A DNA stretch of 64,000 nucleotides from an uncultured Pelagibacteraceae bacterium (GTDB lineage Bacteria; Pseudomonadota; Alphaproteobacteria; Pelagibacterales; Pelagibacteraceae). The translations under genes and the position numbers were made by a program. The notes under the pieces were generated by a model. That model was not told where the DNA came from and did no database searches. It saw nothing but the letters and a program-made list of their open reading frames with translations. This document shows positions 10,329-22,146 of this stretch, piece by piece (position 1 is the stretch's first letter; each line of letters begins with the position of its first letter). Where the stretch lies: the NCBI GenBank assembly GCA_902523615.1, contig CABYZW010000004.1, positions 1 to 64,000 of the forward strand, read 5' to 3'.

Positions 10329-10445
10329 GTGAAAAATAAATTTAAAAAGTACTTATTAATAGGTAGTTTTTCTTTTTTTTTAATAAAAGGAATTATTTGG
10401 TTATTGATAATTGCGGGTGCTTTTTTCGGAATAGGAAAACTATAG
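10329..10445 (+). CDS. Small single-TM protein (38 aa), candidate
   Basis: GTG start; VKNKFKKYLLIGSFSFFLIKGIIWLLIIAGAFFGIGKL*. Ends just before the SD of the next gene; below the ORF-track length cutoff. Confidence 0.4.
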   Translation: MKNKFKKYLLIGSFSFFLIKGIIWLLIIAGAFFGIGKL

Positions 10446-10453
10446 GAGAAAAA

Positions 10454-10756
10454 ATGTATATCGCAATGAATAGATTTAAAATCGTAAAAGGGAGAGAACC
10501 TGAGTTTGAAAATGTTTGGAAAAATAGAGAAACTCATTTAGCAGAAGTACCAGGTTTTAAAAACTTTAATTTAGTTAAGGGTGACAGTAGCAATGATCAT
10601 ACTCTTTATGCATCTCATAGTATATGGGAATCAAAAGAAGATTTTTGGAATTGGACAAAATCTGAAGCGTTTAGACTTGCGCATAAAGATGCTGGAAAAC
10701 ATAGAGATTTGTATATTGGTCCACCTAATTTTGAGGGCTTTGAAAAAGTATTATAA
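10454..10756 (+). CDS. Antibiotic biosynthesis monooxygenase-fold / HmoB-like heme-degrading monooxygenase family protein
   Basis: MYIAMNRFKIVKGREPEFENVWKNRETHLAEVPGFKNFNLVKG...SIWESKEDFWNW. Start at ATG 10454 after AGGAG. Confidence 0.8.
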   Translation: MYIAMNRFKIVKGREPEFENVWKNRETHLAEVPGFKNFNLVKGDSSNDHTLYASHSIWESKEDFWNWTKSEAFRLAHKDAGKHRDLYIGPPNFEGFEKVL

Positions 10757-10804
10757 AAATAAATCATTATAAAGTTGGAGCACCTAGCAATAGAACTGCC
10801 CTAC

Positions 10805-11293
10805 CTAGATTAGATTATTTAATAAGTTTTCTGCTGAGGTTAAACCACATTCTTTAGTTTCTTTTTCAACATGAATATTAACAATTGTGAAATTTTCAAT
10901 CACCATTAAATAACGATTTGATCTAATCCCCATTCCTTTTGCATTACGATCAACTTCTGCACCAATTGCTTTCGTAAATAATAAATATGGATCAGATAAC
11001 ATTTTAATTTTATCTCCAGTATTATTAATCTCTCCCCAGCCATTCATCACATAAGGATCATTTACTGATAAACAAAATATATTTTCTATTCCTTTTGCCT
11101 TGATTTTATCTGCATTTGCTACAAAGCCTGGTAAGTGAAGCTTGGAGCAAGTTAATGTAAATGCCCCAGGTAAACCAAACAAAACAACTTTACCATTACC
11201 TATAGTTTCTCTTAATTTACTTTTATGAGGCTCTCCATCAACAAGTTGAAAAATCTCTGCGTCTGGTAGTTGATCTTTTATTTTAAGTTTCAT
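10805..11293 (-). CDS. Peroxiredoxin (Prx5-like, AhpC/TSA superfamily)
   Basis: VVLFGLPGAFTLTCSKLHLPGFV active-site motif variant, SVNDPYVMNGWG. Confidence 0.9.
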   Translation of the reverse strand: MKLKIKDQLPDAEIFQLVDGEPHKSKLRETIGNGKVVLFGLPGAFTLTCSKLHLPGFVANADKIKAKGIENIFCLSVNDPYVMNGWGEINNTGDKIKMLSDPYLLFTKAIGAEVDRNAKGMGIRSNRYLMVIENFTIVNIHVEKETKECGLTSAENLLNNLI

Positions 11294-12663
11294 ATCGAAT
11301 TCATTACATATTTTTTAACTTTTTCAATATCATTTGATAGTAGTTCAAATTTTTCTTTTCGATCATTAACATATTTGAGACTTTCTGGTAATTTTTCAGT
11401 TTTTGAAATTGCATCTTCTGTTGCTTTTGGAAATTTACATGGGTGTGCAGTTGATAATACAACACAATTTTTTTCTAATCCTAATTTTTTCACCGCACCA
11501 ATACCAACTGCAGTGTGCGGATCTACTACCATCTGATGTTCATCATTTATAGTTTTTATCATTTCAACAGTTTCGTTTTCGTCGAGCATTTCAGAAATAA
11601 AATTCTTTTTAATTTTATCTAAGTCATTTTTATTAATTTTATAAGTATTATTTTTAATTTCAGCCATTACATCTTTTGTTACTTCTGAATTACAATCTTT
11701 GATGTCGTATAAAAGCCTTTCGAAGTTACTTGCTATTTGTATATCCATACTTGGAGTATTTGTTTCCTCTACTTTTTTTTGACTATAATCACCACCAGAT
11801 ATAGCTCTGTGCAGTATGTCATTTTTATTTGTAGCTACGATTAGTTTATCAATTGGAAGACCTAGTTTTTTCGCTAAATAACCAGCGTAAATATCACCAA
11901 AGTTTCCTGTTGGAACAGAAAAAGATATTGGTTGGCCGTTTCCAATTTTAAAGTAAGCGTAAAAATAATACACTGATTGAGCAATAATTCTTGCCCAATT
12001 AATTGAATTAACACCTGACATATTAATTGCTTTAGAAAATTTTTCGTCATTGAACATTGCTTTTACTAAATTTTGGCAATCGTCAAAATTACCCTCCACC
12101 GCGATGTTAAATACATTGCTCTCCTCATGTATTGTCATTAGTCTTCTTTGCACTGGCGAAATTTTATTGTTGGGATGTAATACAAAAACATTTAAATTAT
12201 TTTTTCCCTTTAAAGCGTCTATGGCAGCAGCACCCGTATCACCTGAAGTTGCTACTATTATATTAATTTTTTTTTGATCACGGTTTAAATGATATTGATA
12301 AAAATTACCTATTAGTTGCATTGCGATATCTTTAAAAGCAAGTGTGGGTCCATGAAATAATTCTAATACTTTTAAATCTCCTAGATCTGATATTTTAACA
12401 ACATCGTCGGATCTGAAATTTGAATATGATTTTGAAATTAAAGAGATTAGATCATTTTTAGACATGAAATCTCCTATAAATGGATAAATTATTTCAGCAG
12501 CTAAATCATTATAATTAAGGTTTTTTAGATTATCTAATTCTTCCTCTTTAAAGAGTTTAATTGATTTGGGAACAAATAGTCCTCCATCATCTGCCAAACC
12601 TTTGAGGAAAACATCTTTAAAAGTAAAGTTTTTCTGATTATTTCTTGTACTAATATAATTCAT
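11290..12663 (-). CDS. thrC: Threonine synthase
   Basis: MNYISTRN, GPTLAFKDIAMQ PLP lysine motif, SGDTGAAAIDA, TGNFGDIYAGY. Confidence 0.95.
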   Translation of the reverse strand: MNYISTRNNQKNFTFKDVFLKGLADDGGLFVPKSIKLFKEEELDNLKNLNYNDLAAEIIYPFIGDFMSKNDLISLISKSYSNFRSDDVVKISDLGDLKVLELFHGPTLAFKDIAMQLIGNFYQYHLNRDQKKINIIVATSGDTGAAAIDALKGKNNLNVFVLHPNNKISPVQRRLMTIHEESNVFNIAVEGNFDDCQNLVKAMFNDEKFSKAINMSGVNSINWARIIAQSVYYFYAYFKIGNGQPISFSVPTGNFGDIYAGYLAKKLGLPIDKLIVATNKNDILHRAISGGDYSQKKVEETNTPSMDIQIASNFERLLYDIKDCNSEVTKDVMAEIKNNTYKINKNDLDKIKKNFISEMLDENETVEMIKTINDEHQMVVDPHTAVGIGAVKKLGLEKNCVVLSTAHPCKFPKATEDAISKTEKLPESLKYVNDRKEKFELLSNDIEKVKKYVMNSI

Positions 12664-13317
12664 TTAATAATTCTTTTTTCTAAAATATAGATATAGCAAA
12701 AGAATTGAAATCGCTAATGAAAACCAAGTAAGAGCATATTTTTTATGATTATTAGAAATATTTGCAGTAATTTTTTTTGGTTTAGGAACTTGATAATTTC
12801 CATTTAAATAAATTATATATTTAGAAAATTCTTTTCCTGTAAACTTTAATACGTCTGCTCTATTTAGACTAAACCAATAATTTTCTTCTAAATCATTATC
12901 TGGTTTAAAAATATTTTTTCTTCCTTGTAATTTTAAAGTACCAATTATATCATTTTCATCAAAATCATTAATCTCTTGAGAGTTTTTTTTTTCAAAAGGT
13001 ATCCAGCCTCTATTAATCAAATAATTTGTATCATTAATTAAAATTGGATTTATAACTTCAAATCCTGGTGTTCCAGTATCATTTAGATTGTACAAATAAA
13101 TTTGTTTCTCTAAATCTATTGACCCTGATGTTTTTATTTTAAGATAATTTTCTACGTTAGAATTTGTTAATTCTACAGGTGGATTTTTTAAGGAATTTTC
13201 AATTTCTAATATTAAATTGTTCTTCCAATTTAAACGAACAATTTGCCATGAACCTAGGGCAACAAAAACTAAAATAAAAAAAATTATAAATACTGAAAAT
13301 AAAAACTTATGTTTCAA
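12664..13317 (-). CDS. SURF1 family cytochrome oxidase biogenesis protein
   Basis: N-terminal LGSWQIVRLNWK and NRGWIP motif; two terminal TM helices; cox operon context. Confidence 0.88.
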   Translation of the reverse strand: MKHKFLFSVFIIFFILVFVALGSWQIVRLNWKNNLILEIENSLKNPPVELTNSNVENYLKIKTSGSIDLEKQIYLYNLNDTGTPGFEVINPILINDTNYLINRGWIPFEKKNSQEINDFDENDIIGTLKLQGRKNIFKPDNDLEENYWFSLNRADVLKFTGKEFSKYIIYLNGNYQVPKPKKITANISNNHKKYALTWFSLAISILLLYLYFRKKNY

Positions 13318-13327
13318 AGAATATAAA

Positions 13328-14116
13328 TTAACTTCCCCAAATATAGATTGCAGCGAACAAAAATAACCACACTACGTCAACAAAATGCCAATACCAAGCT
13401 GCAGCTTCAAATCCAAAATGATGATCTTTATTAAAATGACCTCTTTTACCTCTAAACAAACATACAGCTAAGAATATAGTTCCAACAAGTACGTGGAAAC
13501 CATGAAATCCTGTTGCCATATAAAATACCGATCCATAAATATGATCTGAAAAAGAAAATGATGCATGCTGATACTCATATATTTGTAAAAGGGTAAAGCA
13601 AAAACCCAAAATAACAGTTAACCACAAACCTTGAATAAAACTTTTTCTATCATCTTCTAAAAGAGCATGGTGAGACCAAGTAACCGTCGTTCCTGATAAT
13701 AATAAAATTAATGTATTAATTAATGGTATATCCCAAGGATCAAAAGTTTCAATGTCCTTTGGAGGCCAAACATTTCCAACAAATTCATTTGGAAATAAAC
13801 TTACATCAAAATATGCCCAAAACCACGCAACAAAGAACATTACTTCAGATGCGATAAACAATGTCATTCCATATCTGTGGTGAATCTGAACTACAGGTGT
13901 ATGATGACCTTGGTGTTCAGCTTCAATAACAACATCTCTAAACCACATGTAGGCGCCATAAATTAAAAGAGCAAAACCAAGATACATGCCCCACGAAACA
14001 TCTGTATGAAGATAATAAACAGATCCTAATGCCAATACTAAACATGAAAATGAAACATAAATAGGCCAGGGACTTGGGTCTACTAAATGATAATCATGTT
14101 TTTTTTCAGCTGACAT
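13328..14116 (-). CDS. ctaE: Cytochrome c oxidase subunit III
   Basis: HDYHLVDPSPWPI, ASEVMFFVAWFWAYF, GFHGFHVLVGT, WYWHFVDVVWLFLF. Confidence 0.96.
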   Translation of the reverse strand: MSAEKKHDYHLVDPSPWPIYVSFSCLVLALGSVYYLHTDVSWGMYLGFALLIYGAYMWFRDVVIEAEHQGHHTPVVQIHHRYGMTLFIASEVMFFVAWFWAYFDVSLFPNEFVGNVWPPKDIETFDPWDIPLINTLILLLSGTTVTWSHHALLEDDRKSFIQGLWLTVILGFCFTLLQIYEYQHASFSFSDHIYGSVFYMATGFHGFHVLVGTIFLAVCLFRGKRGHFNKDHHFGFEAAAWYWHFVDVVWLFLFAAIYIWGS

Positions 14117-14124
14117 TTTTTGAA

Positions 14125-14658
14125 TTATGATTGTTTATAGTAATCTGTCGAGAAAAAAGTATATGACATAGTTACGTCTTGTAAATTTTTTGTTGTAGGA
14201 TCATTTACCATTTCAGGATCTAAATAAAAAGTCATTATGTATGTTGCTTTTTCTCCAGCTTTTAATTCTTGTTTCTCAAAACAAAAACAGCCTAATTTAC
14301 TATAATACTTTCCAAAACTAGACGGTGAAACATTGAAGGTTGCTACTCCTGCTGTAGGCTCGTTACCATAATTTTCTACTTCAAACTCTATTTTGTTTAC
14401 CTGACCAACTTTTACATCAATGACATTGGATTTGGCCTTAAAATCCCATGGCAAATTATTGACATTAGTATCAAATCTCACACTTACTATCTTATTTAAT
14501 ACAATTTTTGGAGCACTATTAGATACTTGAGTTGTTCCACCAAACCCTGTCACTCTGCAAAATAAATCATACAGTGGCACTGCTGCATACGACAACCCTA
14601 GCATTAAGACAAAAATTCCTGCTAGTATTAAAGGTGTTAAGTTTTTTTTTTGTATCAT
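14125..14658 (-). CDS. ctaG: Cytochrome c oxidase assembly protein CtaG/Cox11
   Basis: YAAVPLYDLFCRVTGFGGTTQ and KLGCFCFEKQ copper-binding motif. Confidence 0.95.
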   Translation of the reverse strand: MIQKKNLTPLILAGIFVLMLGLSYAAVPLYDLFCRVTGFGGTTQVSNSAPKIVLNKIVSVRFDTNVNNLPWDFKAKSNVIDVKVGQVNKIEFEVENYGNEPTAGVATFNVSPSSFGKYYSKLGCFCFEKQELKAGEKATYIMTFYLDPEMVNDPTTKNLQDVTMSYTFFSTDYYKQS

Positions 14659-14780
14659 ATCGCCCTATCAAATACACCTGTGTTATATAACGTAAAAAAG
14701 AAAAGAAAAATCATAAAAGCAATAATTCCTAAAGCAGTAAAAATATTTTTTCTTTTCGTTTTTTTATCTGGGGTTATCAT
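14655..14780 (-). CDS. Small single-TM cytochrome oxidase-associated protein (CoxF-like position), 41 aa
   Basis: Hand-translated on the minus strand: MITPDKKTKRKNIFTALGIIAFMIFLFFFTLYNTGVFDRAI*. Overlaps the start of ctaG (ATGA-type) and the end of ctaB; below the ORF-track cutoff. Confidence 0.7.
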   Translation of the reverse strand: MITPDKKTKRKNIFTALGIIAFMIFLFFFTLYNTGVFDRAI

Positions 14781-15688
14781 ATTATCTTATCTATCAGAAA
14801 AAGGACAAAAACCAAAAACAAATATAAAATAGAATATCCAAATATTGCTTTTGCCTTTTTAGGGTTAAATTTGTTTTTTTTAAAATTATAAAGTTCATAA
14901 CATAAAAAATTATAATAAAGAGTTAATAATATTGAAGGTATTAAGAAAGCTAATCCTACAAAGTCTATAAAATAGGGGAATATAATTACCGGAAGCATTA
15001 ACAAAGAATAAATAAAAATATTAATTTTTGTACTTTCCACACCATTTGTCAGTGGAAGCATTGGTATATTGGCTTTTTTATAATCATCGGATTTATATAA
15101 ACTTAAGGCCCAAAAATGAGATGGAGTCCAAAAAAATATTATGAAGAAAAAAGTCAATGGTTCAATTGATAAAGAGCCTGTTGCAATAGTCCATCCAATA
15201 ACTGGTGGGAAGGCTCCAGCTGCTCCACCTATCACAATATTTTGAGGTGTTCTTCTTTTTAACCAAATTGTATAAACAAAGACGTAAAATAAAATTGTTA
15301 AAAGTAATATTGCAGCTGAGATTCTGTTTGTAAAATAATCTAAGGCCACAACAGAAATTATAGATAAAGTAACACCTAAAATAAGTGCTTGGTTTCTATT
15401 AACCTTACCAGTTGGTATTGGTCTTAGACAGGTTCTAGACATTAAAGCATCTAAGTCTGACTCATACCACATGTTCAATGCCCCAGCTGCTCCTGCGCCT
15501 AAGGAAACTAACAAAATACCAATTATCGCATCTTTAGTTGAAACAAGATTTGGTGATGTTAATAAACCAACAGCACAAGTAAAAATTACCAACGACATTA
15601 CTCTTGGCTTCATTAACTTAAATAGTTCAGAAAAATTAAATAAATCTTCCTGACTTAAGTTTCTTTTTTTAGCCCTTGAATTATTCAT
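14777..15688 (-). CDS. ctaB: Protoheme IX farnesyltransferase (heme O synthase)
   Basis: UbiA family: NMWYESDLDALMSRTCLRPIPTGKV, FFWTPSHFWALSLY. Confidence 0.95.
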   Translation of the reverse strand: MNNSRAKKRNLSQEDLFNFSELFKLMKPRVMSLVIFTCAVGLLTSPNLVSTKDAIIGILLVSLGAGAAGALNMWYESDLDALMSRTCLRPIPTGKVNRNQALILGVTLSIISVVALDYFTNRISAAILLLTILFYVFVYTIWLKRRTPQNIVIGGAAGAFPPVIGWTIATGSLSIEPLTFFFIIFFWTPSHFWALSLYKSDDYKKANIPMLPLTNGVESTKINIFIYSLLMLPVIIFPYFIDFVGLAFLIPSILLTLYYNFLCYELYNFKKNKFNPKKAKAIFGYSILYLFLVFVLFLIDKII

Positions 15689-15708
15689 TAATTTATTTAG
15701 CTATACTA

Positions 15709-18158
<2,450 letters not shown>

Positions 18159-18218
18159 TTTTTATAGCTATATAAAGCTCTTTTCTTAAAATTACACTTT
18201 AGTTTTCGCGACAATTTA

Positions 18219-18920
18219 TCAATTAATCACATAATTTACGATCGAAATTGCAGATAACACCGCTGTTTCTGACCTCAAAATATTATCATTAATCTTGATT
18301 GCTTGAACACCATTAAATGTGAGGATCTTTTCTCTTTCAGACTCGGAAAAATCACCTTCAGGACCTATTATAATACAAACTGGCCTATCTGTAAGTTTTG
18401 ATTTATCGATTTTATTATTATTCGAATTTAAATCTGTAAAAATTAAATCTATTGAATTATTTTTCAAAAAATTATTTAAGCTTTGAAACTCTTCAATTGT
18501 CGGTACATTGACACGATTTGATTGTTCACTTGCCTCTATTACAATTTTTTCTAATCGCTCTTTGTTGATTTTTCTAACTACTGTTCGATCAAAAATAATT
18601 GGTAAAAATTTTGTAACTCCTAACTCCGTTGCCTTTTGAATCATAAAGTTTTGATAGTTTGATTTAATAGGAGAAAAAGCTAACCATAATTCTTTAATAT
18701 TTTCTTTTTGTCTTATTTGCTTAGTTATTTTAAATTCAACAATATTTTTTGATATATTCAAAACTCTTGCTTCCCATTCACCGTTGCTATTAAATAAAGA
18801 AAAAACTTCATTTTCTTTAATTCTCATTACCTTAATTAAGTAGTGTGATTGAGACTTATCCAATTTATCCGTCATGTCAGTCGATAATACCGCTGAAAAA
18901 AATAATCTAATATTACTCAT
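18219..18920 (-). CDS. rsmE: 16S rRNA (uracil1498-N3)-methyltransferase
   Basis: VCIIIGPEGDFSESERE and LRSETAVLSAI motifs. Confidence 0.92.
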   Translation of the reverse strand: MSNIRLFFSAVLSTDMTDKLDKSQSHYLIKVMRIKENEVFSLFNSNGEWEARVLNISKNIVEFKITKQIRQKENIKELWLAFSPIKSNYQNFMIQKATELGVTKFLPIIFDRTVVRKINKERLEKIVIEASEQSNRVNVPTIEEFQSLNNFLKNNSIDLIFTDLNSNNNKIDKSKLTDRPVCIIIGPEGDFSESEREKILTFNGVQAIKINDNILRSETAVLSAISIVNYVIN

Positions 18921-18937
18921 ATGTGTTAAGTTAATTT

Positions 18938-19615
18938 ATGAAAAATATTAAAGCAATAATTTTTGATGCTTATGGCACATTGTTTGACGTCCATTCGGCT
19001 GCTGAAAAATGTAAAGATAAAATCGGAGATAAATGGGAGGGTTTTGCAAACTTTTGGAGAAATACGCAATTAGAATATACCTGGCTTAGAAGTTTAATGA
19101 AAAGACACAAGGATTTTTGGCAAGTTACAGAAGATAGTTTAGATAAATCTATGAAAGTTTTTAATATAGACTCTTCAATGAAAAACGAATTATTAAATTT
19201 GTATAAAGTTCTGTCTCCTTTTAAAGAAGTTCCAGAAACTCTTAAAATATTAAAAGAAAAAAAGTTTAAATTAGCTGTACTTTCGAATGGGACTCCTTCT
19301 CTTTTAAATGAGTTGGTTAAAAGTAATGACTTAGATGATCTATTTGATGATTTATTTTCTATTGAGGAAGTAGGAATTTATAAACCAGATTCAAAAGTTT
19401 ATGACATACCTATTAAGAAATATAAAATTGAAAAAAATGAAGTTGCTTTCTTGAGTGCAAACACTTGGGATGTTTCAGGTGGAGGAAATTATGGCTTTAA
19501 CTCAATTTGGGTTAATAGAAATAATAGTATTTTTGACAATTTGGATTATAAACCTAAAAAAGAAATAAGAAATTTGAATGAATTAATAAAATTAATTAAA
19601 GAAGAACATGACTAA
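18938..19615 (+). CDS. Haloacid dehalogenase type II / HAD hydrolase
   Basis: AIIFDAYGTLFDVHSAAEKC, LAVLSNGTPSLL, FLSANTWDVSGG motifs. Confidence 0.9.
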   Translation: MKNIKAIIFDAYGTLFDVHSAAEKCKDKIGDKWEGFANFWRNTQLEYTWLRSLMKRHKDFWQVTEDSLDKSMKVFNIDSSMKNELLNLYKVLSPFKEVPETLKILKEKKFKLAVLSNGTPSLLNELVKSNDLDDLFDDLFSIEEVGIYKPDSKVYDIPIKKYKIEKNEVAFLSANTWDVSGGGNYGFNSIWVNRNNSIFDNLDYKPKKEIRNLNELIKLIKEEHD

Positions 19616-19814
19616 AGGACAAAGAGCAGGAGAAGGAGCGATTGAAATAGAGGTTGATCAAGGGAAGTTTTACTATTGGTGCAGTTGTGGCAAGAGCTCT
19701 AAACAACCATTCTACGATGGCTCACACAAAGAAACTGAATTAAATCCTTTGGTATATAAAGCTAAATTAACAAAAAAAATGTTTTTTTGTGTTTGTAAAC
19801 AGACTAACAATTAA
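19608..19814 (+). CDS. CDGSH iron-sulfur domain protein
   Basis: YYWCSCGKSSKQPFYDGSH. Confidence 0.9.
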   Translation: MTKGQRAGEGAIEIEVDQGKFYYWCSCGKSSKQPFYDGSHKETELNPLVYKAKLTKKMFFCVCKQTNN

Positions 19815-19885
19815 CCTTTTTGTGACGGCTCACTTAACAAAAAGTAACATTGCAAATTCAGAATTAACAATTACTTTAGTAAATT

Positions 19886-20719
19886 ATGACAATCGAAGTA
19901 GATAAAATTATAGACCCAATTCCAGCATCTGATGGAGCTGGGGTAAAGTTAAAAAGAAGTATTGGAGTTGAACCAAATTATTTTGATCCTTTTTTAATGT
20001 TAGACGAATTTGGTTCTGAAAATAGTGAGGATTATATTGCCGGCTTTCCTCCTCACCCACACAGAGGTATTGAAACAGTTACTTATATGCTTGCAGGTAA
20101 CTTTGAGCACAAAGATAGCACTGGAGGCAAAGGAAGAATGACTGCTGGTGATGTACAGTGGATGAAAACTGGAAGTGGAATAATTCACTCTGAAATGCCT
20201 GCAATGAAAGAAGGTAAGCTTCATGGATTTCAATTATGGATAAATATGCCAGCTAAATTAAAAATGAGTAAACCAGAATATATTTACATTGATGCAGATA
20301 AAATGAGTATTCACAAAGATGATGAGAAGCAAGTAAAAGTTATCGCTGGTAAATTTGAAAAAGCTGAAGGTCCTGTTAAGGAACATAATGTTGAGCCTAC
20401 TTATTTTGATGTTGAATTAAAAAAAGAAAAAGAATTTAATTACAGTCTACCCTCTACTCACAACACATTTATATATTTAATTAATGGTGAAATAAAAATT
20501 GGTGAAAAAAAACACGATAAAGTTAAAAATAGTACTTTAATTTTATTATCAAAAGGTGAGAATTTAAAAATTAGAGCACAAACCAATTCAAAATTTTTGG
20601 TTATTTCAGGAAAACCTATTAATGAAGAAATAGCTAGGGGTGGCCCATTTGTAATGAATACTAAAGCTGAAATCTTGCAAGCTATACAAGATTATCATAA
20701 TGGTACCTTTGTAAAATAA
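19886..20719 (+). CDS. Pirin family protein
   Basis: FPPHPHRGIETVTYML, WMKTGSGIIHSE, GGPFVMNT motifs. Confidence 0.94.
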   Translation: MTIEVDKIIDPIPASDGAGVKLKRSIGVEPNYFDPFLMLDEFGSENSEDYIAGFPPHPHRGIETVTYMLAGNFEHKDSTGGKGRMTAGDVQWMKTGSGIIHSEMPAMKEGKLHGFQLWINMPAKLKMSKPEYIYIDADKMSIHKDDEKQVKVIAGKFEKAEGPVKEHNVEPTYFDVELKKEKEFNYSLPSTHNTFIYLINGEIKIGEKKHDKVKNSTLILLSKGENLKIRAQTNSKFLVISGKPINEEIARGGPFVMNTKAEILQAIQDYHNGTFVK

Positions 20720-20722
20720 TTA

Positions 20723-21694
20723 ATGAAATCAATAAAGATAGAAAAGTTTGGTGGACCAGAAGTTCTCAAATTTCAAGAAATAGATGTTGGGAAACCTGGA
20801 CTTAAAGAAGTTTTAATTAAAAATCTATCTATAGGTTTAAATTTTATTGATATTTATCATAGAACAGGTCTTTATCCTATTCCACTACCTAGTGGTATTG
20901 GTCTTGAAGCTTGTGGGGTAATTGAAGAAATTGGCTCAGAAGTAAGTTTATTTAAAGTTGGTGATAGAGTTACACATGCATCAATGCCAATCGGTGCTTA
21001 TTCAGAAAAACAAATTATGCCAGAGGATAAATTAATTTCAGTTCCTAATGGTATCTCAGATGAAGTTGCCTCATGTATCACTCTTAAAGGGATTACTGCA
21101 GAATATTTATTACATAGAGCTTATACCCTAAAAAAAGGTGACAAAGTTTTATATCACGCTGCAGCAGGTGCTCTAGGTCAAATTTTATGTCCATGGGCTA
21201 ATGCTATAGGTGCTGAAGTTATTGGAACTGTTGGAACTAAAGCAAAAGAAGAAATTGCCAAAAAAAATGGTTGTCATCATGTAATCAATTACACTGAGAA
21301 AGATTTTGTTAAGGAGGTAGAAAAAATTGTTGGAAAAAATGGTATTGATGTTGTTTATGATGGCGTTGGTATTAAAACTTTCAAGGGATCAATTGAGACA
21401 TTAAGAATAAGGGGAATGATGGTAGCGTTTGGAAATGCCTCTGGTTATGTAGATACATTAGACATTAAAAAAGATATTAACGCTAAGGGTTTGTTTTTTA
21501 CTCGACCATCAATTGCACATTACACAGTAAAAAGAGAGGAATTAGTTAACTCAGCAAAGAAAGTTTTTGATGCTATTTTAACAAAAAAATTTACAGTCGA
21601 AATCTCAAAAAAATATTCTCTTAAAGATGCTCCTCAAGCTCACAAAGACTTAGAAGCCAGGTTGTTAACAGGACCAGCAGTTATTATACCTTAA
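20723..21694 (+). CDS. NADPH:quinone oxidoreductase (zinc-independent MDR family)
   Basis: GLEACGVIEEIGSEV, HAAAGALGQILCPWANAIGAEVIGTVGT. Confidence 0.9.
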   Translation: MKSIKIEKFGGPEVLKFQEIDVGKPGLKEVLIKNLSIGLNFIDIYHRTGLYPIPLPSGIGLEACGVIEEIGSEVSLFKVGDRVTHASMPIGAYSEKQIMPEDKLISVPNGISDEVASCITLKGITAEYLLHRAYTLKKGDKVLYHAAAGALGQILCPWANAIGAEVIGTVGTKAKEEIAKKNGCHHVINYTEKDFVKEVEKIVGKNGIDVVYDGVGIKTFKGSIETLRIRGMMVAFGNASGYVDTLDIKKDINAKGLFFTRPSIAHYTVKREELVNSAKKVFDAILTKKFTVEISKKYSLKDAPQAHKDLEARLLTGPAVIIP

Positions 21695-22116
21695 TCTAAC
21701 CTTACATCCATATCTGACATATGCAATCGCAGAGCATTAGTTGAAATATGGATTTCTCTTATAAAAAAAAGTATTGAAATCATCATTGATAAACAACAAG
21801 ATCCAAAAATTAGTCTTGCTATAAAAATTTCATTCAAATAAAGGCCAAGCACTGTAAGCATATTAAATAAAAAACCAAATGCTCCAAATAGTATTGACCA
21901 TCTTAGTAAGGTAATTCTTCCACTTAAATTAATAAATTGCTTTTTCCATTCAGGGGGTACATGTTTTTCATAAACATGCTCATCATGTAATTCTCTAATT
22001 AAGGCACTTAAAGAATGAAACCTATTGCTATAAACTCCCATTATTAATGGAATTGCAGGAAACATTAAAGCTGTAACAGTATAATCTATATTCATGCGAA
22101 TCAGTTTGATTATCAA
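21691..22116 (-). CDS. DUF2721-type membrane protein
   Basis: TM-RxxxL(IRELHDEHVYEK)-TM-TM organisation typical of DUF2721. Confidence 0.65.
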   Translation of the reverse strand: MIIKLIRMNIDYTVTALMFPAIPLIMGVYSNRFHSLSALIRELHDEHVYEKHVPPEWKKQFINLSGRITLLRWSILFGAFGFLFNMLTVLGLYLNEIFIARLIFGSCCLSMMISILFFIREIHISTNALRLHMSDMDVRLD

Positions 22117-22146
22117 TCTTGCCTTTGTTATTTACAAGTAAATTTT

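Noticed and set aside
10310-10537. Minus-strand 75-aa ORF
   Set aside because: Overlaps the SD and start of the monooxygenase-fold gene; F/S/I-rich antisense composition.
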